DNA of 64,000 nucleotides from Cololabis saira (taxonomy: Eukaryota > Chordata > Actinopteri > Beloniformes > Belonidae), in NCBI RefSeq assembly GCF_033807715.1, contig NC_084591.1, positions 49,974,115 through 50,038,114 of the forward strand, given 5' to 3'. Position numbers and translations under genes: made by a program. Below, in pieces: positions 55,950-64,000 of the stretch. The first letter of the stretch is position 1. Each line of letters starts with the position of its first letter. The notes under the pieces were generated by a model. It saw only the letters and a list, made by a program, of their open reading frames with translations, ran no database searches and was not told the origin of the DNA.

Positions 55950-56160
55950 TTAGAGGAGGAAGATTTTTTTTTTTCATTATGCACTTCGAGAAAAAAGTCG
56001 AAATGTCGAGAAAAAAGTTGAAATGTTGAGATTAATGTTGTTGTTCTTTTCTCCCTTCCTTCCTTCTTTCTTTCCTTCTTTTCATTCTTCCTTCCTTCCT
56101 TCTTTCCTCCCTTCTTCCCTTCCTCCTTCCTTGACCCGAAGACAGCACAAGGGTTAATAA
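55950..56160. repeat. Repeat patch: 'gtcgaaatgtcgag' units and TTCC run ending in mini-MITE end
   Basis: 55980-56035 repeats the core of the CAGGGGTC hAT MITE. 56050-56134 is an imperfect TTCC tract, closed by 'ttgacccgaagacagcacaa' and GGGTTAA. 56160-56940 shows no feature I recognise. Confidence 0.6.
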
Positions 56161-58344
56161 CCAGATCCCAACTAAGCCATTTTTTCCAGACAAACACTGG
56201 AAAAAGCAGCGGCGCTGATGTGAGTGTTGAACTGCAGCGGGAAGAAAGAAGGATGCCCTCTGTAAACAGAATATCACCCAGTGAGGAGCCCAGACCTGCC
56301 AAATGACTCAACAACACATGAGGAAGACCGGGAGTTGAATTCCAGGGTAGCCTCAGCTGTGAGCTGCCAACCGACACCCATCCAAGAATGTAACCACTTA
56401 AGATGCCCTTAAACAAGAACATGTGTATGTATACTGAGAAGGCTTTTGACCTGAGCACTCAGATCAGAGGGTACAGAACACGGTCCCCTGCTCTCATACC
56501 TATAACACATCTATATATCAACAAGCCACACATATAATCTAATCCAGACTGACACTTTTATGACATGAATGGAATCGCCATGTTCAGAAAGAATGTGGGT
56601 CCGTCTGAGTAACTGAGTGTTAGCAAAAGTTCAAGGAAATCCAAGGGGAGTGGGGATGGCATTAGACGACACCGTGATGCATGATACCTGCTCTGTGGGC
56701 TTAGCGCTAACCAACCATGCAGACTCAACAGATGAAAAATGTGGGAAAAACTCGACACATGGAAAAGATTGAAGCTAGCCTTGAAGCTTGATTGAAGCTA
56801 GCCCTTTTTTGATCATCCGTTCCCACAGTCATTCAACGTTTCTCAAAGTCAAAGTCGTCTTTATTGTCAATTTTTCAACATGAGCTAGACATACAGAAAA
56901 AAAAAAATCCAAAAACGTATCTCTCTAAGCCACGGTGGGAACTAGGGCCATGCAGGAGTGCATGCTAGTCAAAGTTTGTCCATAACGAACACCATGTTCA
57001 AACATAAGGGTGACCATCAGGCCGTATGTTTTGGACACTGTGAAGAGAGGGGCTGAGCTGTCAACTGATCACCACCTGGTGGTGAGTTGGATGCGCTGGC
57101 GGAGGAGGAGGTTGGACAGACCGGGCAGACGGTGGAAGGAATACTTCGAGGATCTCCTCAACCCGACTGACATGCCTTCCACTGAGGAAGCAGAGAGTGG
57201 GGACTCGGAGACGTGCTCATCCATCACCCAAGCCGAGGTCACTGAGGTAGTTCATAAGCTCCTCAGTGGCAATGGGGGTGGATGAGATCCGCCCTGAGTA
57301 CCTCAAGTCTCTGGATGTCGTAGGGCTGTCTTGGTTGACACGCCTCTGCGACATCGCATGGAGGAAGGGGAGAGTACCGTTGGAGTGGCAAACCGGGGTG
57401 GTGGTCCCTCTGTTTAAAAAGGGGGACCGGAGAGTGTGTTCCAACTATAGGGGAATCACAATTGTCAGCCTCCCCGGGAAAGTCTACTCCAGGGTACTGG
57501 AGAGGAGAATACGGCCGATAGTTGAACCTCGGATTCAGGAGGAACAATGCGGTTTTCGTCCCGGTCGTGGAACACTGGACCAGCTCTACACCCTCCGGAG
57601 GGTGCTCGAGGGTTCATGGGAATTTGCCCAACCAGTCTACATGTGCTTTGTGGATCTGGAGAAGTCATTTGACCGTGTCCCTCGTGTCATTCTGTGGGGG
57701 CTCAGTGAGTATGGAGTCCGGGGCCCTCTATTAAGGGCTGTCCGGTCTCTGTATGATCGGAGCAGGTGTCTGGTTCGCATTGCCGGCAATAGGTCAGACT
57801 TGTTCCTAGTGCATGTTGGACTCCGGCAGGGCTGCCCTTTGTCACCGGTCCTGTTCATAATTTTTATAGACAGGATTTCTACGCGTAGCCAGGGGCTGGA
57901 GGGGATCCGGTTTGGGAACCACAGGATTTCATCTCTGCTTTTTGCGGATGATGTTGTCATGTTGGCTTCATCGGACCGGGACCTTCAGCATGTATTGGGG
58001 CGGTTTGAGGCCGAGTGCGACGCGGCAGGGATGAGAATCCGCACCTCCTAAACCGAGGCCATGGTTCTCCATCGGGAAAGGGTGGCATGCCTTCTCCGGG
58101 TGGGTGGAGAAGTCCTGCCTCAGGTGGAGGAGTTCAAGTATCTCAGGGTCTTGTTCACGAGTGAGGGAACGATGGAGCGTGAGATTGACAGACGGATCGG
58201 TGCAGGTCGATGTATCGGACCGTCGTGGTGAAGAAGGAGCTGAGTCGAAAGGCGAAGCTCTCGATTTACCGGTCAATCTAGGCACCTACCCTCACCTATG
58301 GTCATGAACTTTGGGTAGTGACCGAAAGGACAAGATCGCGGATA

Positions 58345-59065
58345 CAAGCGGCCGAGATGAGTTTCCTCCGCAGGGTGGCTGGACGCTCCCTTAGAGATGA
58401 GTTTCCTCCGCAGGGTGGCTGGACGCTCCCTTAGAGATGAGTTCCCTCCCTCAGAGATGAGTTTCCTCCCCAGGGTGGCTGGACGCTCCCTTAGAGATGA
58501 GTTTCCTCTGCAGGGTGGCTGGACACTCCCTTAGAGATGAGGTCCCTCCGCAGGGTGGCTGGACTAGGGAGGTGTTCCAGCGCATGTCCCTCCTCCCTAG
58601 GGAGGTGTTCCAGGCATGTCCCTCCTCCCTAGGGAGGTGTTCCAGGTATGTCCCTCCTCCCTAGGGAGGTGTTCCAGGCATGTCACTCCTCCCTAGGGAG
58701 GTGTTCCAGCGCATGTCCCTCCTCCCTAGGGAGGAGTTCCAGGCATGTCCCTCGTCCCTAGGGAGGTGTTCCAGGCATGTCCCTCCGGGAGGAGACCACG
58801 GGGAAGACCCAGGACACGCTGGAGAGACTATGTCTCTGGGCTGGCCTGGGAACGCCTCGGACTCCCCTCGGAAAAGCTGGAGGAAGAGATGGAGGAAGAG
58901 CTGGAGGAAGAGATGTAGGAAGAGATGGATGAAGAGCTGGAGGAAGAGATGGAGGAAGAACTGGAGGAAGAGATGGAGGAAGAGATGGAGGAAGAGCTGG
59001 AGGAAGAGCTGGAGGAAGAGATGGAGGAAGAGCTGGAGGAAGAGATGGAGGAAGTGTCTGGGGTG
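58345..59065. repeat. Three successive minisatellites inside the LINE C-terminus
   Basis: 'gagatgagtttcctccgcag' plus 'ggtggctggacgctccctta' repeats five times (58355-58560). 'ctccctagggaggtgttcca' repeats about seven times (58565-58785). 'ggaagagctggaggaagaga' repeats about eight times (58870-59055). In LINE frame they correspond to SFLRRVAG, a GEVFQ-type motif and ELEEEMEE, all normal C-terminal motifs of this ORF. Confidence 0.85.
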
Positions 59066-59127
59066 AAGGAAGTCTGGGCATCTCTGTTGAGACTGCTGCC
59101 CCGCGCGACCCGGGAACGGATAAGCGG

Positions 59128-59186
59128 CGGACGACGGATGGATAGATGGATAGATGGATGGATGGATGGATGGATGGATGGATGGA
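59128..59186. repeat. (GGAT)n LINE tail
   Basis: GGATAGAT then GGATGGAT repeats directly after the last LINE codons, the usual tail of this LINE type. Confidence 0.85.
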
Positions 59187-59466
59187 GAAATAGTCCCTTC
59201 TCCCCTTGTGTGTCTGCCTGTCGCGCACGGGTACGTGTGCGCATGTTGTCTGTTTATTTTTAGCCAGTTGTCGCATCAGAAGTGTAGCCTTAAAGCAGGA
59301 AAGTCATGCTGAGTTTCAACAGCTGAAGTTGATTAAAAACTCTCTCCAGGCTGCATGGATGAGGCCAGACTACCAAACCTCACCTTGCTCTACAGGCAAT
59401 CATCCATAAACACACAACTCCTGCAGCTGTGCTGCAGACACTTTGATTCCATTTGTGTGAGCGTAC

Positions 59467-59593
59467 CTGCAGATGATGTCCTGCGTGGTTTCCTGAGGGA
59501 TGTGCAGCTGCTGCGGTGTCAGTCCATGCTGCTCCAGCTGGTTGGGGATCAGGTGACGGTGCGCTATCTCCACCTTTTCCTCCTGGGTATATC
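59467..59593 (-). CDS. lonp2: lonp2 exon, AAA+ alpha-helical subdomain
   Basis: 127-nt exon, acceptor CTATGTTTCAG, donor GTACGC. It reads (G)YTQEEKVEIAHRHLIPNQLE, then QHGLTPQQLHIPQETTQDII and CR. This is the helical subdomain following the Lon ATPase core. It is the most 5' lonp2 exon I can find. 59594-64000 contains no match to Walker A, Walker B or arginine-finger segments, so those exons lie outside the window. The six exons here give about 325 residues, roughly the C-terminal 40 per cent of a protein of about 850. Confidence 0.94.
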
Positions 59594-60214
59594 CTGAAAC
59601 ATAGTGCAGCTAAAAAAAATGTCCAAATCTTCCTTTTTACCTCAACTCTGATCTCCTCTATCCTCTGAATAGCTTGTAAAAGGGTGACGTTAGGGTTGCC
59701 AACCATCCCTTGAAAAACGGAATCATCCCGTATTTATAAACTTAAGTATGCATCCCGTATTGAGCTGGAAAGGGACACACTTTGTCCCGTATTACTGTGA
59801 GAGTCATAAAATAGTCATAAAATGCCAATGGAAAATGGCATTGAGCTGTTGAGTTCATAATTCATAATTATAATTCATAAGTTCATAATTACCGGAGTCA
59901 AATTCCTTGTTGGACAATGTTCGAACCTGGCCAATAAAGATGATTCTGATTCTGAAAAGTTATTAGTTTCTGTTTTACTACAACTGTAGCCTACAGTCAT
60001 GGCCTTTTGTGCATAATGAAAAAAAAATCTTCTTCCTCTAAAATATTATTTTTATTTTTCTCCTGCCTGGCCCTAATACTCTTCCGTAAGAACACTGCCA
60101 AAAAGAAATAAATAAATAAAAAGAAAATGTTTGATGTTTGCCCAAAAGCACTTAGCATTGAGCAATGCTAATGGGAAAATGTTTATAGAGCCATGGAAGT
60201 TGAACTATGGACCC

Positions 60215-61040
60215 CAAGAACCATGGACCACTGGTTCTTGGGGTAACTGTACCAAATATTAATGTCCATAGACCACTGGTTCTTGGTAACTGTACCAAAT
60301 ATTAATGTCCATGGACCACTGGTTCTTGGTAACTGTACCAAATATTAATGTCCATGGACCACTGGTTCTTGGTAACTGTACCAAATATTAATGTCCATGG
60401 ACCACTGGTTCTTGGGGTAACTGTACCAAATATTATTGTCCATGGACCACTGGTTCATGAGGTAACTGTACCAAATATTAATGTCCATGGACCACTGGTT
60501 CTTAGGGTAACTGTGCCAAATATGAATGTCCATAGACCACTGGTTCTTGGTAACTGTACCAAATATTAATGTCCATGGACCACTGGTTCTTGGTAACTGT
60601 ACCAAATATTAATGTCCATAGACCACTGGTTCTTGGCAACTGTACCAAATATTAATGTCCATGGACCACTGGTTCTTGGTAACTGTACCAAATATTAATG
60701 TCCATGGACCACTGGTTCTTGGTAACTGTACCAAATATTAATGTCCATGGACCACTGGTTCTTGGTAACTGTACCAAATATTAATGTCCATGGACCACTG
60801 GTTCTTAGGGTAACTGTGCCAAATATTAATGTCCATAGACCACTGGTTCTTGGTAACTGTACCAAATATTAATGTCCATGGACCACTGGTTGTTGGGATA
60901 ACTACCAAATATTAATGTCCATGGACCACTGGTTCTTGGGGTAACTGTACCAAATATTAATGTCCATCGACCACTGGTTGTTGGGGTAACTGTACCAAAT
61001 ATTAATGTCCATGGACCACTGGTTCTTGGGGTAACTGTAC
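60215..61040. repeat. 43-bp minisatellite, about 19 units
   Basis: Unit 'ccatggaccactggttcttg' then 'gtaactgtaccaaatattaatgt' in two parts, with 42- to 45-base variants marked by GGGG/TAGGG insertions. It lies in a lonp2 intron. 59600-60200 and 61045-61465 show no recognised feature. A short phrase shared with 55900-55960 sits at 60010-60090. Confidence 0.93.
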
Positions 61041-61467
61041 AGGTCACTGTCAAGTCCAACTGCCTTTAATTTAAGCCCATAATCAGCTGTTATCCCGTCT
61101 TATCCACTAGTTGCAGCTGTTTTTGCTGATGTTTTGCCACTCAGTGTGAGTAAGGGGGCTGGTCCAGGGGGGAAGTGACGTCAATGCAGACCCTCTATAC
61201 TAGAAAAATCCTAGCAAATCAACCAGAGTCTCAAAGCTCACACCCGGCATCCCACAGACGTGTGAGTGGAAGCAGCTCTGGACAGAAGGTCAGAAAGGGC
61301 TTTATGAAGTCATAGCTGCCCCAGGAGGTCTGACCTGTCCTGAACTCCAAGAGTTCACTTACTTGTTCTAGCAGCACTGATAATGTTGAGAGGCCGTGTC
61401 CTTCAGAGACCTAATCATTGTTTATCTGCTAGCATCTTAAGTACATTGTGTCTGTCTCTGCACCTCA

Positions 61468-61850
61468 AATTCAATTCAATTTCAATTCAATTTTATTTAT
61501 ATAGCGTCTATTACAACAGAAGTTGTCTCTAGGATCTTTCCAGAGACCCAGAACATGAACCCCCGAGCAATTATTAAATAAACAAAGGCAGGTAAAAACT
61601 CCCCTACTGGGAGAAAAACTTTAAGCCAAACAGTGGCAAGAAAAACTCCCCTTTAGGAGGAAGAAACCTGGACCAGGACCTGGATCATAAGGGGGTAGAA
61701 ACCTGGACCAGGACCTGGATCATAAGGGGGGTAGAAACCTGGACCAGGACCTGGATCATAAGGGGGAAGAAACCTGGACCAGGACCTGGATCATAAGGAG
61801 AATCCTGGACCAGGACCTGGATCATAAGGGGGGGGACCTCCTGCATGGGG
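61468..61850 (-). mobile_element. LINE family A 3' tail with minisatellite
   Basis: Starts with the tail 'caattcaattttatttatat', then 'gttgtctctaggatctttcc'. It includes about five units of 'cctggaccaggacctggatc', the same internal repeat that expanded at 5057-5346. Confidence 0.8.
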
Positions 61851-61994
61851 TGCAAATGATGATCAGATTTCATTTTATGGCAAATTAATTTAGAATAAAA
61901 AAACATATAAACAAACAAACACATATTCAAACTGTTTAACTAGAAACGTTGATTACGGTTTTTAGCAAATTCATGTCTAGCCAACAAAAACAAA

Positions 61995-62428
61995 ATCAAT
62001 TAAAGCTGCAAGCAGCGATGAACGGGCCCTCGCACTCACGGCCACCGCCCCCCACAAGCATATCAGAAATGACACCACCCACGACTTCCTATGTCAAAAC
62101 ATTCAAATGTTATAGCAGGAAATAGGGACAACCAATCAGAGGAAGGGGCGGGGCTAATTCAGGCCAATGAGGCTCAAGGACTCAATACAGAGTCAGATGA
62201 CACCACCCACTACTCTCTATGTCAAAACATTCAAAAGTTATAGCAGGAAATAGGGACAACCAATCAGAAGAAGGGGCGGGGCTAATTCAGGCCAATGAAG
62301 GTCAAGGAGTCCATACAGAGTCTGATGACACCACCCACTACTCTCTATGTCAAAACATTCAAAAGTTACAACAGGAAATAGGGACAACCAATCAGAAGAA
62401 GGGGCAGGGCTAATTTTCACCAATTATG
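61995..62428 (+). mobile_element. Fragment of the AAGCTGCAAGCAGC repeat family
   Basis: It begins 'caattaaagctgcaagcagc' and holds about three 118-bp blocks ('gacaccacccacgacttcct', 'caaccaatcagaagaagggg'). The far end is missing, cut where the next LINE begins. Confidence 0.75.
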
Positions 62429-62431
62429 GTT

Positions 62432-64000
62432 CAATTCAATTCAATTTTAATTCAATTTTATTTATATAGCGTCTAATACAACAAAAGTTGTCTCTAGACG
62501 CTTTCCAGAGACCCATACCCAGAACATGACCCCCGAGCAGTTATTACATAAACAATGGCAGGTAAAAACTCCCCTAGTGGGAGAAAAACCTCAAGCCAAA
62601 CAGTGGCAAGGAAAAACTCCCCTTTAGGAGGGAAGAAACCTGGAGCAGGACCAGGCTCATAAGGGGGGACCCTCCTGCCGAGGGCCAGACTGGTGGGTCA
62701 GGGACGGCAGCAGCAAAGCAGGCAAGTGGAAGCAGCAACGGGATGACCGGGGGTGGGGACAGCAGGCAGGTGGAAGCAGCAGCGGGATGACCAGGGGTGG
62801 GTACCGCAGGCCAGCATGCAGCTCCCGAAGCTCCGGCCCAATCATCAAGTCCCAGGTTGGGGTGCAGGGTCGGGGAAAGGTTGAGAAGGGGCAGGGCCAG
62901 GGAGAGGAGTCTTGAGGGACGAACCTTCTCCCCCGCCCAAAAGGGGCCGTTACCCTGCCCCCCTCACTCCCACACTGCAGGTTCCGGTGTCCGGCAAAGG
63001 ATGCTGCAACATGGACAAAAGAGAGAAAAGGGAGGAGAAGGGGGGGCCAGCACAAGAAACTACAGGAACGACTCTGGCACACTAGAGTTTACACTACCTA
63101 GAGATTTACCAACACCAGCTAGAGGTTTACTAAACACTAACTATAGGCTACACTAAACAGAAATGTTTTAAGTTTAGTTTTAAAGGTGGAGGTGGTGTCA
63201 GCCTCCTTAACCCAGATTGGAAGTTGGTTCCATAGTAATGGTGCCTGATAGCAGAACGCCCGCCCTCCAAATCTACATTTGGATACTCTAGGAACTACGA
63301 ATAAACCTGCACTCTGAGAACGGAGAGCTCTGACAGGAACATAAGGCACTATCAGGTCTTGCAAATAATGCAGAGCTAAGCCGTTTTGGGCTTTATACGC
63401 AAGTAATACAATTTTAAATTGGATTCTGAATTTTACGGGTAGCCAATGGAGCGACGCTAACACTGGAGAGACGTGGTCTCTCCTGCTGATTCCTGTCAGC
63501 ACTCGTGCTGCTGCATTCTGGATCAGCTGGAGCCTATTCAGCAAATTACTTGGACATCCTGCTAACAACACATTACAGTAATCTAGTCTAGAAGATACAA
63601 ACGCATGAACCAGTTTTTCTGCATCACTCTGCGAGAGGATTTTCCTAATCTTTGCAATATTACGGAGATGGAAAAATGCTATTTTACAAACCTGATTGAC
63701 ATATGGTTTAAATGACAAATCCTGATCGAAAATAACACCAAGGTTTCTCACAGTTGCACTGGAAGCCATCGCAACACCATCTAATCCCTTCCTAAAATGC
63801 TCTGGACCAAGAATGATAACCTCTGTTTTATCTGAATTTAGAAGCAAGAAATTTCTGGACATCCAGTCCTTGATGTCCCTAAGACATGCCTGAAGTTTAA
63901 CCAACGGTTCTGTCTCATCCGGCTTCATAGACAAGTAGAGTTGCGTATCATCAGCATAACAATGAAAGTGTATGCCGTGATTCTGGATTATACTTCCCAA
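62432..64000 (-). mobile_element. LINE family A, RT C-terminus and full 3' UTR, running off the edge
   Basis: The minus-strand frame from 64000 to a stop at 63137-63139 is open for 287 codons. It starts within the RT palm: CYADDTQLYL holds the catalytic Asp pair. It continues LLLNSDKTEVIILGP, FVSSRLDYCNVLLAGCPSNL, QNAAARVLTGISRRDHVSPV, LASLHWLPVKFRIQFKIVLL and ends LKTFLFSVAYS. The layout recalls the L2/CR1-type superfamily, but I do not assign a clade. The 3' UTR runs to the AATTGAATTGAA-type tail at 62432. This copy is intact as far as seen and is the best template for all family A fragments here. Confidence 0.85.

Larger units (their letters stand above)
56943..59186 (+). pseudogene. LINE with endonuclease end and reverse transcriptase, decayed
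   Basis: 57040-57100 encodes the endonuclease end (GAELSTDHHLVVSWMRWR). The pre-RT region appears largely deleted before RRWKEYFEDLLNP. 57266-58051 is an open RT stretch: PLFKKGDRRVCSNYRGI, EEQCGFRPGRGTLDQLYTLR, FVDLEKSFDRVPR (motif A), GLRQGCPLSPVLF (motif B) and LLFADDVVMLAS (motif C, catalytic Asp pair). A TAA then replaces a Lys codon, and a frameshift follows near 58205. The C-terminal codons (58330-59060) are expanded into tandem repeats. The element ends in a (GGAT)n tail. Clade unresolved. Confidence 0.85.

Noticed and set aside
58758..59276. Ser/Pro-rich antisense frames (SISSSSSS, PPSLPP)
   Set aside because: Antisense of the GAGGAAGAG minisatellite within the LINE C-terminus.

Overview
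The window is vertebrate DNA, almost certainly from a ray-finned fish and probably a percomorph. The evidence is two spliced genes with GT-AG introns whose proteins closely match vertebrate families, embedded in fish-type transposons (Tc1 with IR/DR ends, hAT, TAA- and TTAA-target MITEs, several LINEs, one compact LTR element) and many microsatellites and minisatellites. There are no operons, RNA genes or CRISPR arrays that I can support.

Two host genes are present, facing each other tail to tail. siah1 (plus strand, coding exons 6349-6528, 7698-7994 and 13915-14286) encodes a complete 282-residue SIAH1-type RING E3 ubiquitin ligase. Its probable 3' UTR runs to a poly(A) signal at 15824-15829. 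lonp2 (minus strand) encodes the peroxisomal Lon protease. Six 3' exons lie between 26107 and 59593 and carry the end of the AAA+ module, the whole protease domain with its Ser-Lys dyad, and a C-terminal SKL peroxisomal signal. The 5' exons lie beyond 64000. To my recollection SIAH1 and LONP2 are also convergent neighbours in mammals (human 16q12), so this looks like conserved microsynteny.

Layout: 1-6346 is repeat-rich sequence 5' of the first siah1 coding exon (no upstream non-coding exon recognised). 6347-15850 is siah1, with a 5.9 kb second intron full of hAT elements and a minisatellite that copied the exon 2 splice donor. 15850-26106 is intergenic sequence made of nested MITEs, LINE ends and a broken Tc1. 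26107-59593 is the 3' half of lonp2, whose introns hold a nearly intact Tc1 element, foldback elements, a young LTR retrotransposon, a 1 kb palindrome, a 2.56 kb minisatellite grown inside a LINE, and a decayed LINE reverse transcriptase. 59594-64000 is lonp2 intron with a 43-bp minisatellite and a LINE running off the right edge.

I found no new enzymatic system. The most interesting signals are structural: (1) ten tandem copies of the siah1 exon 2 end plus splice donor, split by a hAT element; (2) the lonp2 catalytic-serine exon lying alone in the loop between two long inverted repeats; (3) a roughly 240-unit minisatellite seeded from LINE codons; (4) a compact LTR element with a tRNA-Lys primer site and one open frame; (5) foldback elements, one of which carries a small coding exon.
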